Part shown: positions 27,731 through 36,823 of the stretch, in pieces
How positions within the stretch are numbered: position 1 is the first letter of the stretch
Layout: the number at the start of each line of letters is the position of its first letter
NCBI GenBank assembly: GCA_029240105.1
Contig: JARBTR010000005.1
Coordinates: 62,001-126,000 of the forward strand
From: Caryophanales bacterium
Lineage (GTDB): Bacteria > Bacillota > Bacilli > JARBTR01
Direction of reading: 5' to 3'
Length of the DNA: 64,000 bases
Notes under the pieces: generated by a model
Told to the model about the DNA's origin: nothing
Seen by the model: the letters and a program-made list of their open reading frames with translations, nothing else
Databases searched by the model: none
Position numbers and translations under genes: made by a program

Positions 27731-29125
27731 TTACTTCTCCAACCTTTTCAGCAAGACCACACACTCGACCTGGCTCGTATGTCCAAACATATCTACCGGT
27801 TGAATATAAATCACTTTGTATTCTCGGCTTAAATAATGTAAATCCTTCGCCATTGTTGAAGGGTTACACGAAACATAAACCATACGTTTTGGCATTGAAC
27901 GGAGCACACTGTCCATAAACTTACGATCCAACCCAGTACGGGGAGGATCAACCACTAAGACATCTGGTTTCCATCCTTTTCGTGACCAGATTGGTAAGAC
28001 CTCTTCTGCTTTCCCTACTTCATAATAAGTATTCTTTTTTCCATTTCGTTTTGCACTTTTTACTGCATCATCTATTGATTCTGGAATAACATCCATTCCT
28101 CGAACTTCCGATGCATCGTCAGCTAGCCATAATCCAATCGTACCGACACCACAGTATGCATCAACCACACGTTCTTTTCCTGATAGGTTAGCAGCTTTCT
28201 TTACTTCGTCATACAATTTTACTGTCTGCTTCGGATTCAATTGAAAGAAGGTGCGAGTCGATAAATCAAACTCTAGCTTTCCAAGTTTCTCAGTAATGGT
28301 CTCTGTACCCCATAAATGGATCGTTTTCTCACCAAAAACAAGGGAAGTCGCCTCGGAATTAATATTTTGGAATATTGAAACTACCTCAGGCAAGCGTTTG
28401 TTTATCATTTCTATAACTGCTCTTTTTCCAGGGAATTTTTCAGTAACTGTTACAAAAGTTACTTGAACTTCACCCGTTGAAAAACTTACTCGAGCCACAA
28501 CTGTTTTCACAATTCCACTCTTGCGTTTCTCATCATAAATTGGCACTTCATTTGCTTGTAAAATTTCTTTCATAACACGATTAACTTTGTTTAACGCATC
28601 ATGTTGAACAAAGCAGGTATCAATATCGACTAATTCATGGGAATTTGTATTATACAATCCAGAGATGACGTCCTCATCATCGTCTATTCCAATTTGAAAT
28701 TGGCTCTTATTACGATAATTTGCTGGCTTATCCATCCCAATACAATCACGGATTTCAACCTTTTCAGGTGAAATATGACTGTGACGCAACAATGCTTGTA
28801 CTACAATTTCCCGCTTCTCAGCTAATTGAGAGGAGTACTCGAGGTGTTGCAATTGACAAGCACCACATTCATTGTAGACTGCACATGATGGTTTCGTACG
28901 ATGCTCTGAGCGTTTTTTTATTCTTACAAGTTTTGCTTCGCAATACTTTTCATGAAGTTTTGATACTTGAACAACAACTTCTTCACCAGGAAGGGCACCA
29001 TTTACAAACACTACTTGGTGTTTGTAATAGCCAACCCCTTCTCCATTAATCCCCAATTTTTTGATCGTTATAAGGAACTCTTGTCCAATTGTAACGTTTA
29101 TTTTCTTGTTTGAATGTTGTCTCAT
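27731..29125 (-). CDS. rlmCD: 23S rRNA (uracil-C5)-methyltransferase, RlmCD/TrmA family
   Basis: 464 residues. An N-terminal TRAM domain (about 10-70) is followed by an iron-sulfur cysteine set (C82, C88 and C91 in CAVYNECGAC, and C163 in DTCFVQ), the SAM motif VVDAYCGVGTIGLWLA, and the catalytic region RMVYVSCNPSTMAKDL with its nucleophilic cysteine. In B. subtilis the homologue YefA (RlmCD) makes m5U at two positions of 23S rRNA. The ribosome site AAAAGGAAG supports the start. Full length. Confidence 0.92.
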   Translation of the reverse strand: MRQHSNKKINVTIGQEFLITIKKLGINGEGVGYYKHQVVFVNGALPGEEVVVQVSKLHEKYCEAKLVRIKKRSEHRTKPSCAVYNECGACQLQHLEYSSQLAEKREIVVQALLRHSHISPEKVEIRDCIGMDKPANYRNKSQFQIGIDDDEDVISGLYNTNSHELVDIDTCFVQHDALNKVNRVMKEILQANEVPIYDEKRKSGIVKTVVARVSFSTGEVQVTFVTVTEKFPGKRAVIEMINKRLPEVVSIFQNINSEATSLVFGEKTIHLWGTETITEKLGKLEFDLSTRTFFQLNPKQTVKLYDEVKKAANLSGKERVVDAYCGVGTIGLWLADDASEVRGMDVIPESIDDAVKSAKRNGKKNTYYEVGKAEEVLPIWSRKGWKPDVLVVDPPRTGLDRKFMDSVLRSMPKRMVYVSCNPSTMAKDLHYLSREYKVIYIQPVDMFGHTSQVECVVLLKRLEK

Positions 29126-29167
29126 TTTTTAACTTCCTTTTCAGTTATTCGTTCTACAACAGCTATT

Positions 29168-30079
29168 TTAATTTTCTAAACCTTTATTTTTTTTTGTTTT
29201 TTTCTCAATACTCCGCCATAAATACAGGGATGCGTAACTTAAGTACGGTGACCAACCCTTGTTGTAGCATTCCATTTGAGCAAATGAAGGTTTTTCATCT
29301 AAACCATACATAATCTTTAAAGCATTTTGAATTCCAATATCGGCTAAAGGAAATAGGTTTTGTCGACCTAATCCAAACAAAAGGAAGCAACCAACTGTCC
29401 AATTACCAATCCCACGCATTTTGACCAATTGTGCAGTAATATCTTCGTCAGACATTTCTCTTAGTGATTCCAAGTCTAGTTCGCCTGAATTTATTTTCCT
29501 AGATATATCAATGACATATTCCGCCTTACGAGTACTAAATTGTAGTGCCCGTAGGTCTTCAACGTCTAAATTTGCAATTACTTTAGGCTTTGGAAAAAAG
29601 AGAACTCCATCAATTTGTTCTCCGTACGACTCTGCAAATCTTCTAGTCAGTGTCATTGCAAAGGACATATTCAATTGTTGATGAATCAAACATCTTATCA
29701 AGCATGTATACAATCCAAAATCTAGAATTAATGGTGTTCCGCGAAAATCCTCAAACATTTCCCTTAAATCAGTTTTTTCAAAGTGTTTATGGATATCACT
29801 TAATGAGATATTCCATTGCAAATAATCAGACACCTTTTCTACAGCTATATCAATATGACTTTTACAAAATACAATAAAAGATGGATTTTCAGTTTCTCCA
29901 ATTGCCTGTACCTTCACTACAAGAGGTTCGTTCTGAATATGTACCGGGATTTTCACCCATCGTTCATCTATATTAACTACATTTAGTGGATCCATATTTA
30001 AACGATCCAATACTGAATCAAAATTATAGGGGCCCTCAATATGTATAACTTTTTCTATCATTGTTTCACCATTTTCCAT
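29168..30079 (-). CDS. DNA-3-methyladenine glycosylase, AlkA (HhH-GPD) family
   Basis: About 303 residues from the ATG at 30079; 30061 is an alternative and a start at 30130 would overlap the ZIP gene. The helix-hairpin-helix LVKMRGIGNWTVGCFLLFGL and the catalytic aspartate in PLADIGIQNAL are present, as is a preceding LIHQQLNMSFAMTLTRRF helix. It removes alkylated purines from DNA. B. subtilis YfjP is a probable relative. It is close behind the ZIP gene and may be co-transcribed. Confidence 0.85.
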   Translation of the reverse strand: MENGETMIEKVIHIEGPYNFDSVLDRLNMDPLNVVNIDERWVKIPVHIQNEPLVVKVQAIGETENPSFIVFCKSHIDIAVEKVSDYLQWNISLSDIHKHFEKTDLREMFEDFRGTPLILDFGLYTCLIRCLIHQQLNMSFAMTLTRRFAESYGEQIDGVLFFPKPKVIANLDVEDLRALQFSTRKAEYVIDISRKINSGELDLESLREMSDEDITAQLVKMRGIGNWTVGCFLLFGLGRQNLFPLADIGIQNALKIMYGLDEKPSFAQMECYNKGWSPYLSYASLYLWRSIEKKTKKNKGLEN

Positions 30080-30110
30080 AAAAATTATAACTAAACTACA
30101 TCTTTTCTTC

Positions 30111-30899
30111 TTATAAAATACCATCGACAATGATCATTGTAATAAATCCAATGATTAGAGAATACGTTGCTATTTTTTCAAATCCATGGCTATGTGTTTC
30201 AGGAATCATATCATGACTAATCACAAAAAGCATTGTTCCTCCTGCCAATGCTAATGTAAAAGGTAGCATAAGGGTAATTGAACTTGCCATTGCATAGCCA
30301 ATTATTACTCCAATTACCTCTGTTAACCCCGTCGCAAAAGCGATCATTACGGCTTTTTTCTTCTCCACTCCAGCTGAAATAAGTGGTAATATCGTGATTA
30401 ATCCTTCCAGTATGTTTTGCACCGAAATTCCAAATGCAACAGCGTAAGCATTGTTACTATTCCCACTACCAAAGCTGACGCCAACTGCTATACCCTCTGG
30501 AAAGTTGTGTATTGCAATGGCAATAAGAAAAAGTATTACCTTATTTAAACTTTCCTTTTTGTCATGATCTACCTTTATGTAAGAATGCACATGTGGAACA
30601 AAACGATCTAATGCATTAATTAGTAATGCCCCAGCAAATATCCCTGCACAAGGCAGCCAATAATTTCTTCCTGAATCTTCAACAGCAGGAAGGATTAAAC
30701 TGAAAAACGTTGCACCAAGCATGATCCCTGCTGCAAAGCTTAGAACCATGTCACTTGTTTTATGTGAAATTTGTTTAACGATAAAGGCAAATAAAGATCC
30801 AACAAAGGTGGAACCGCCAACTACAAAAGCTGTTATTAAAACTGTCGAAAGAGTGATTACCATTCCAAACTCCAAACCAAATTTACTTTTATTTTTCAT
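30111..30899 (-). CDS. ZIP family metal transporter
   Basis: 262 residues with eight membrane helices. The metal site is formed by IAIHNFPEGIAVGVSFG (helix 4) and the helix-5 block ISVQNILEGL; H-N-x-P-E-G is the ZIP signature. A variable cytoplasmic loop HVHSYIKVDHDKKES contains histidines. It imports zinc or other divalent metals. No Zur-type box was recognised upstream. Confidence 0.92.
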   Translation of the reverse strand: MKNKSKFGLEFGMVITLSTVLITAFVVGGSTFVGSLFAFIVKQISHKTSDMVLSFAAGIMLGATFFSLILPAVEDSGRNYWLPCAGIFAGALLINALDRFVPHVHSYIKVDHDKKESLNKVILFLIAIAIHNFPEGIAVGVSFGSGNSNNAYAVAFGISVQNILEGLITILPLISAGVEKKKAVMIAFATGLTEVIGVIIGYAMASSITLMLPFTLALAGGTMLFVISHDMIPETHSHGFEKIATYSLIIGFITMIIVDGIL

Positions 30900-30988
30900 T
30901 TTATTATAGCATCTTTAGAGATTCTTTTTATTTATGAATCGACATAAATAGTTCATAAAGCCTCAAATCCCTTATTTTTTACAGTAAA

Positions 30989-31017
30989 AAAACCAACCAT
31001 TGATGAAGGTTGGTTTT
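30989..31017 (-). terminator. Terminator after pdaA
   Basis: AAAACCAACC and GGTTGGTTTT form a 10-bp stem with a 9-base loop and flanking A and T runs. Confidence 0.8.
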
Positions 31018-31118
31018 TTAGTAAATATATTGTATTAAAACAGTCGAGAATCTTCCTTTTCCGTAAAAAAGGTCGAAAAATATTTCTCGGGAAATAATTT
31101 GACGAAAATCGCCGTCGA

Positions 31119-31877
31119 CTATTTGAACTCATCTAAGCTTTTAAAGGTATACCCTTTATTCTTTAAATCTGTAATAACCTTTTCAAGGATAACTGCATTA
31201 TCCTTTGAAACACTGTGCAATAAAATAATTGCACCGGGGTGGATCTGGGTCATGATAGCATTATAGGCAAATTCTGGTCCTTTTTGTTGTCCCGTAATCC
31301 AATCTACATAGGCAACTGACCAAAATACATTTTTATATCCCAATTTATTGGTATAATCCAATACCTTTTCACTAAACGTTCCTCGCGGGGTGCGTAGATA
31401 CTTCATTTCCTTTTGCCCTGTTAATTCAAAAGTCCTTGCCTTTACTTTTTCTAAATCTCTCTTAATTTTTTGATTTGAAGTAACAGTATAATCATAATGC
31501 CCCCAAGAATGGTTGCCAATAATATGGCCTTCTTTTACCATTCTTTTCACTAGGTCTGGAGCACTTTCCAAGTAATGGCCAGTCACAAAAAAAGTTGCAG
31601 GCACATTTGTTTTCTTTAATATATCTAACACATTTACTGTATATCCATTTTCATATCCATTATCAAATGTTAAATACAATACTTTTTTTGATGCATCTCC
31701 TTTATAAATCGCATTATATTTAGGAAGAATTTGATTGTAATTTTTCCCAGCATCTGCCTGTTGCTCATTAACCCCCCTCTTAAAACCCCAATTATAAGGT
31801 GTAGATGACGGTGCAGCAATTGAACTATTCGTATGAATAAAGAAAATACATAATACTAAAAAAACAATTTTTTTCAT
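31119..31877 (-). CDS. pdaA: Delta-lactam-biosynthetic de-N-acetylase PdaA
   Basis: 252 residues with a signal peptide (VFLVLCIFFIHTNSSIAA) and a NodB-type polysaccharide deacetylase domain. Motif 1 is TFDNGYENG, where TFDD is usual and N is characteristic of PdaA; motif 2 is GNHSWGHYD (H-x-x-x-H); motif 3 is RTPRGTFSEKVLDY. PdaA deacetylates muramic acid in spore cortex peptidoglycan so that muramic delta-lactam can form, which is needed for germination. Its presence supports a spore-former. Monocistronic. Confidence 0.93.
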   Translation of the reverse strand: MKKIVFLVLCIFFIHTNSSIAAPSSTPYNWGFKRGVNEQQADAGKNYNQILPKYNAIYKGDASKKVLYLTFDNGYENGYTVNVLDILKKTNVPATFFVTGHYLESAPDLVKRMVKEGHIIGNHSWGHYDYTVTSNQKIKRDLEKVKARTFELTGQKEMKYLRTPRGTFSEKVLDYTNKLGYKNVFWSVAYVDWITGQQKGPEFAYNAIMTQIHPGAIILLHSVSKDNAVILEKVITDLKNKGYTFKSLDEFK

Positions 31878-32126
31878 GAAAAACCATCCTTAGTACATTT
31901 TTTATTATTTTTAGATAAATTTTCCTAATTAATCTGCCAAATTTATGAAATTTTTTTATTTAAAAAATAAAACGTTATTTGGGCAAACTAAAGTCCTAAA
32001 ATTTCTTGAAACCTTAATTCACTTCATTCGTATTAAAAAATGATGTTCATTAATACGCATGTTTGTTAGAATGTTAAAAGTTATAATGACATGTACACAA
32101 ATTAAAAAAGTTATTGGAGATTTAAA

Positions 32127-32891
32127 ATGATTAATTCAATTATTGAAAGTTATTCAGCATTCTTTTCTATGGCTGAGTTTAGGGAAGCCTTTTTCCACTC
32201 ATCCAGTCTTGGAATTATCGTAACATTAATTATTTTAGAAGGCTTATTATCTGCGGATAATGCCATTGTATTAGCCATAATGGTCAAACATCTACCAACC
32301 GAACAGCGTAAAAAGGCTTTAATGTATGGTCTTATAGGAGCTTATGTTTTTAGATTTATCGCTATCGGTTTAGCAGTTTATCTTGCCGATTTTAAACCAG
32401 TACAAATTGTTGGTGGTGGCTATCTTGTTTATTTAGCATTGGCACACTTTTTCAAAAAGCCACATGATGAAAATATTGATAATAAAAAGCCAGCAAGAGG
32501 ATTTTGGCAAACTGTTATCATGGTTGAGTTGATGGACATTGCATTTGGTATTGACAGTATTCTTGCAGCTGTAGCACTTGCAACACCAAAAGCAGGGGAA
32601 TCTGCTAATGTTTGGATCTTATTTACTGGTGGTATGGTCGGAATTCTAATGATGCGAACTGTCGCACAAGTTTTTCTAAAAATAATTGATAAAATTCCTG
32701 AACTTGAAGCTGCAGCTTTTGTTTTAATCCTAGTAATTGGTTTGAAACTTCTAGCAGGTGTTTTAATCAACTTCCACTTAGGACATGGACCATTCTTAGC
32801 GATTGTGGCAACCATCTTCGCTGTCGCCTTTGTTATTCACTATATTAAAAAAAAGAAATTGATTAAAAAACAAAACCAAAAGCAAGAATAA
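32127..32891 (+). CDS. TerC family integral membrane protein
   Basis: 254 residues with seven or so helices. The family signature is present as EGLLSADNAIVLAIMVKHLP and the second acidic helix VELMDIAFGIDSILAAVAL. In Bacillus such proteins (YceF, YkoY) are linked to manganese export and metalation of exported proteins. The ribosome site GGAG supports the start. I looked for a yybP-ykoY manganese riboswitch in the 250 bases upstream and did not recognise one. It ends at a bidirectional terminator. Confidence 0.9.
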   Translation: MINSIIESYSAFFSMAEFREAFFHSSSLGIIVTLIILEGLLSADNAIVLAIMVKHLPTEQRKKALMYGLIGAYVFRFIAIGLAVYLADFKPVQIVGGGYLVYLALAHFFKKPHDENIDNKKPARGFWQTVIMVELMDIAFGIDSILAAVALATPKAGESANVWILFTGGMVGILMMRTVAQVFLKIIDKIPELEAAAFVLILVIGLKLLAGVLINFHLGHGPFLAIVATIFAVAFVIHYIKKKKLIKKQNQKQE

Positions 32892-32894
32892 GTA

Positions 32895-32923
32895 AAAGCT
32901 TCTAACCACCGGTTAGAAGCTTT
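32895..32923. terminator. Bidirectional terminator between terC and fumarase genes
   Basis: AAAGCTTCTAACC and GGTTAGAAGCTTT form a 13-bp stem with a 3-base loop between two convergent genes. Confidence 0.85.
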
Positions 32924-32928
32924 TTTTC

Positions 32929-34479
32929 CTAAAACACCTTTTCTGCAAATTGTTTTAATTTTTCAAAAGAAGATTGATCAACCTCTGCATGCAAACTATT
33001 TCCGTGAGAATCCATGGTGACAACTGCTGTAAAACCATCCACGGATAAATGCCACATCGCTTCTGGCACTCCAAAGTTCAGAAAGTCAACTCCATCTACT
33101 GATTTTACACATTCAGCATAATATTGGGCTGCACCTCCAATAGCATTGAGGTACACTCCTCCATGTTCCCCAAGTGCCTTTAACGTATTGGAACCCATAC
33201 CACCTTTCCCAATTACTGCACGAATACCAAACTTTTTCATGACATCTCCTTGGTATGGCTCTTCACGACCACTTGTTGTTGGCCCGGCAGCTTTCACATG
33301 CCATTTCCCTTCTGAATCCTCCAACATAACTGGGCCGCAATGATATATAATTTGACCGTTTAAATCTATAGGACATTGCCCTGTTGTATGTAGATGTTTA
33401 TGAACTGCATCTCTCCCTGTATAAATACGACCGTTTATACGAACAACATCACCAACTTTGAGGCTTCTAATTTGTTCTTCTGAAATTGGAGCTTTTAAAA
33501 TAATTTCTTTTTCAGGGGGGCTGAATTCTTTCTCGAACATATTGGGTATGTCTGGATTCTTTTGCTCAACTTTATCACCATCATTGTATAGCCATTCTTT
33601 TATTTCTCCTGTAGAGGCCTCAACCTTGACTCCTGTTCGACGAAAAGCCCAACAGTTATATGCCACACTAACAAAAAATGATGCAGGCAATCGGTTCGCT
33701 ACGCCAATTTTACAACCAAGTAACGTTGACTCTCCTCCAAAACCCATTGTGCCTATGCCCAACTTATTTGCATTTTCCATTACATACGCCTCTATCATTG
33801 CTAAATCATCGACAGGGTTTACATCCTCTAAACTACGGAACAGCTGATCTTTTGCCAATTCATATCCTGAAGAACGATCACCTCCAATGCCAACACCAAT
33901 AAAACCGGCGCTACAACCATGACCTTGCGCCTGGTAAACTGAATGAATCATGCATTTACGGATACCGTCTAAATCTCTACCTGCTTGACCAAGACCCTCT
34001 ATTTCACAAGGCAGACTGTATTGAATATTCTTATTCTCACAGCCACCACCTTTTAACAAGAGTCTCACTTCAATATAATCCTTTTCCCACTGTTTAAATT
34101 TTATTACAGGGGTTCCTGGACCGAGATTATCACCTGAATTTTTTCCATTTATTGAATCGACGGAATTTGATCGAAGTTTTCCTAGCTTTGTTGCATCTGC
34201 AATTGCCCGTTCAATGGCTTTTTCCAACTCTAACTGATTTGCACCAACAGGCGTACAGATTTTAAAAGTTGGCATGCCTGTGTCCTGGCAAATTGGCTGG
34301 TTAAGTGTCTCAGCCATTTGAATATTTGTATTTATTGTTGAAAGCCCCATGGCTGAACGAGTTCCGGCAATTTCTTTTTCATATGCTTTTAGAACTGCAC
34401 GGCGAACATCTTTTGGTAAATCAGACGAGGTGCGAACAATCAATTCAAACATACTGTTTTGAAAGGTTTGAATATTCAT
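32929..34479 (-). CDS. Class I (iron-sulfur) fumarate hydratase
   Basis: 516 residues with the alpha and beta halves fused, as in E. coli FumA/FumB. The N-terminal half carries the cluster cysteines (NQPICQDTGMPTF, RLLLKGGGCENKN, and further on GGESTLLGCK). The C-terminal half has KVGDVVRINGRIYTGRDAVHKHL and GGMGSNTLKALGEHGGVYL. It interconverts fumarate and malate with an oxygen-sensitive 4Fe-4S cluster. Many Bacillus use the class II enzyme, so this may be a second or low-oxygen fumarase, which fits the nitrite reductase locus in the same window. Ribosome site GGAG. Confidence 0.92.
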   Translation of the reverse strand: MNIQTFQNSMFELIVRTSSDLPKDVRRAVLKAYEKEIAGTRSAMGLSTINTNIQMAETLNQPICQDTGMPTFKICTPVGANQLELEKAIERAIADATKLGKLRSNSVDSINGKNSGDNLGPGTPVIKFKQWEKDYIEVRLLLKGGGCENKNIQYSLPCEIEGLGQAGRDLDGIRKCMIHSVYQAQGHGCSAGFIGVGIGGDRSSGYELAKDQLFRSLEDVNPVDDLAMIEAYVMENANKLGIGTMGFGGESTLLGCKIGVANRLPASFFVSVAYNCWAFRRTGVKVEASTGEIKEWLYNDGDKVEQKNPDIPNMFEKEFSPPEKEIILKAPISEEQIRSLKVGDVVRINGRIYTGRDAVHKHLHTTGQCPIDLNGQIIYHCGPVMLEDSEGKWHVKAAGPTTSGREEPYQGDVMKKFGIRAVIGKGGMGSNTLKALGEHGGVYLNAIGGAAQYYAECVKSVDGVDFLNFGVPEAMWHLSVDGFTAVVTMDSHGNSLHAEVDQSSFEKLKQFAEKVF

Positions 34480-34525
34480 TTTTTCTCCAATAAGTTTATA
34501 AGTTTTCCATTAGTTACTAGTAGTT

Positions 34526-35137
34526 TTGGGGCCACTTAGAACAAATTGTTATTTATTTTTAAAAGAAAAAAACTGTTTGATTTTCGATCCGGGCGCTGAA
34601 GGGAACAAATTGGTTCAATATATTAAAGAGCAAGCATTAAACCCATTAGCTATTCTGCTAACACATGGTCACTTTGATCACATAGAAGCTATAGATGATG
34701 TTAGAAATGCTTTCGGAATCCCTTGTTACGTACATCAAGGGGATAGTAAATGCCTATATGATTCTAATCATAATTTGGGGAATAAATGGCTTTCGGAACC
34801 ACTTGTTTTGAAAAGAGCGGAGCACGTTATTGAAAAGGAAGAATCCATTAAAATTGGCGATTTCAAACTTGAAATCATTCATACACCGGGTCATTCTCGT
34901 GGATCAGTTTGCTATTTTGATGCCGAAACACGCACTTTGTTTTCAGGGGATACCCTATTTAACAGAGCTATTGGCCGAACAGACTTACCGACAAGTAATG
35001 AATCGCAGATTTATGAAAGTATTGTAAATAAACTATTCAAATTACCAGATGATACTCTTGTCTTGCCTGGTCACGGTCCAGAAACGACAATCTTAGATGA
35101 AAAAGAAAAGAATCCATTTTTGAAACATTTACGTTAA
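34526..35137 (+). CDS. MBL-fold hydrolase (YqgX/glyoxalase II-like), start codon region apparently lost
   Basis: About 203 residues with all metal motifs: THGHFDHIEA, HTPGHSRGS, FSGDTLF and LPGHGPET. The family normally starts with 6-9 residues before LGPLRTNCY; here the frame reaches a TAG five codons before the only near-start, a TTG at 34526, and no ribosome site is visible. Only 46 bases separate it from the divergent fumarase start, which leaves no room for its own promoter and leader. I infer loss of the original 5' end. The catalytic body is intact. Confidence 0.65.
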   Translation: MGPLRTNCYLFLKEKNCLIFDPGAEGNKLVQYIKEQALNPLAILLTHGHFDHIEAIDDVRNAFGIPCYVHQGDSKCLYDSNHNLGNKWLSEPLVLKRAEHVIEKEESIKIGDFKLEIIHTPGHSRGSVCYFDAETRTLFSGDTLFNRAIGRTDLPTSNESQIYESIVNKLFKLPDDTLVLPGHGPETTILDEKEKNPFLKHLR

Positions 35138-35143
35138 CAAAAA

Positions 35144-35284
35144 AGGTTTAGATAAAACTGTTTTTCAACCGAATATTTACTGTTACAAGTTTTCCTATGC
35201 GGACATGGCCTAAGCCTTCATTTCCCGTTGAAGTCTCGTAATGTATAAATAATCGAAATTGATACCACAGAGTTATCTAAACCT
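35144..35284. repeat. 141-bp element with 12-bp terminal inverted repeats
   Basis: AGGTTTAGATAA at 35144-35155 is exactly repeated in inverse at 35273-35284, and both arms continue with a CTGT-like match after two mismatches. The inside (about 117 bp) is non-coding with weak internal pairing. It could be a miniature element or a very long-armed terminator between the convergent hydrolase and permease genes. Confidence 0.5.
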
Positions 35285-35314
35285 CTTCTATTTTTATGGA
35301 GTATCTGAAAACTT

Positions 35315-36569
35315 TTATTCTCCACCAAACATGAAATTAAGTAGGAATATAACAGCCAATACATACATAATTGGATGAACTTTTTTCGCTTGACCTGTTG
35401 ATACCATTGTAATTGGATAAAAAATGAAACCCATTGCGATACCATGTCCAATTGATTTCCATTAGTGATTGAGCCATTAATACTCCTACAATAATCAAGG
35501 CCGGAGCTGTTACCGGAGCTGTTACAATAGATAAAACTGGAGAGAAGAACAGTGCAAGAAAGAAAAATAAAGCTGTTACTATCGATGCAAATCCCGAACG
35601 AGCGCCTGCAGCAACACCAGCTGTAGACTCAACATAAGCTGTCGTTGTAGATGTTCCAAAAATGGCTCCTAGGATACTTGCTAAAGAGGATGCAAAGAGC
35701 GAACGTCCAGCTCGATTTATTTTTCCGTCTTTCACAAAACCTGCTTGATTCGCTACTGCTACCAGAGTACCTGCACAGTCAAAAAAGCTGATAAATAAAA
35801 GCGTGAAAACTGCAATAGCAAAATTTTTCGTTAAAATTTGATCACTAAAATGGTTCATAATAGGATCAAATGCAACCCCAAATGTAGGTTTTAAACTAGG
35901 TATGCTACTCACAATTTGCTTAGGTAGTTCAATTTGATTAAAAAGAATACCTACTATTGTTGTTAAAGCCATACCATAGAAAACTGCTCCGTTTATTTTT
36001 CGAAGCATCATGATGATCGTTACAACCAATCCTAAAATTGTTAATAGAACAGGGGCACTGTGTAAATCTCCTAATCCTACATAAGTCGCTGGATTTGCAA
36101 CAATAATACCTGAATTTTTTAATCCTATAAAAGTGATAAATAAACCAATACCAGCACCAACTGCATGTTTTAAATCTGTTGGAATTGCATTGACGATTTT
36201 ATCACGTAGACCTGTCAAAGTTATAAGAGCGAAGATAGTACTAGAAATTAAAACAGCAGTTAAAGCAGTTTGCCAAGGAAATTTCATTCCTAAAACAATT
36301 GTAAAAGCAAAAAATGCGTTTAATCCCATTCCTGGCGCTTGAGCAATTGGGTACTTTGCGATAATTCCCATTAACAAAGACCCTACAATCGCCGCTAGTG
36401 CAGTTGAAACAAATACGTCATTAAAATCCATTCCCGCTTCTTTCAACGTAAGTGGATTTACAACTAAAATATAGCACATAGCTAAAAACGTTGTTAAACC
36501 GCCCATAATTTCTTTTCTAAAATTTGTGCCTAGTTCATCAAACTCAAAATACTTCTTAATAAAATTCAT
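35315..36569 (-). pseudogene. pbuG: Guanine/hypoxanthine permease gene, third copy, with a 3' deletion
   Basis: The first 370 or so codons match the intact copies at 36824-38146 and 38966-40288 closely. At about 35458 the frame breaks: after MAQSLMEINW the intact copies have 25 residues (from NKLEIAIPAFL to IANG) that are missing, with 7 unrelated bases at the joint, a net loss of 68 bases. The remaining end (IAMGFIFYPITMVSTGQAKKVHP... to the stop at 35315-35317) is out of frame. The usual frame instead stops at 35337. The leader also lacks a recognisable purine aptamer, unlike the other copies. Confidence 0.85.
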
Positions 36570-36604
36570 GCTTTTATAATCCCCTATTTTGTTTTTACGA
36601 GTAG

Positions 36605-36710
36605 CATTTCAAATTTTTTAAAAAATTTCGCATAAAAAAAGCTCAGACAACTGTCCAACGAATCATCATGATTTAAAAATCAGGCCGTTATCTGAAGTTT
36701 TTAATCAAGT
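36605..36710 (-). promoter_or_regulatory. Leader of the decayed permease gene: terminator-like hairpin, no purine aptamer seen
   Basis: On the minus strand CAGATAAC pairs with GTTGTCTG and is followed by AGCTTTTTTTATG, which resembles the terminator part of the leaders of the sister genes. The conserved purine-riboswitch cores (TATAAT, TCTACC, GACTACG) are not found upstream of it. Confidence 0.45.
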
Positions 36711-36765
36711 TTAAAGTGATAAGAATTGCTATTCAATTTTAAGACCTCAAATATAGTACCATAAC

Positions 36766-36803
36766 AAAAAAGCAAGTCAACTCAAAAAGTTAACTTGCTT
36801 TTA
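36766..36803 (-). terminator. Terminator after the second permease gene
   Basis: AAAAGCAAGT with ACTTGCTTTT, extended inward by AACT/AGTT with one bulge, followed by T's on the minus strand. Confidence 0.75.
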
Positions 36804-36823
36804 AAAATGATTATATATGGAAA

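Noticed and set aside
31900-32126. Possible manganese (yybP-ykoY) riboswitch before the TerC gene
   Set aside because: The family often has one, but the conserved internal loops are not recognisable here.
35218-35451. 77-codon frame next to the decayed pbuG gene
   Set aside because: It is an alternative frame over the 3' remnant of pbuG; the matching frame gives the permease C-terminus.
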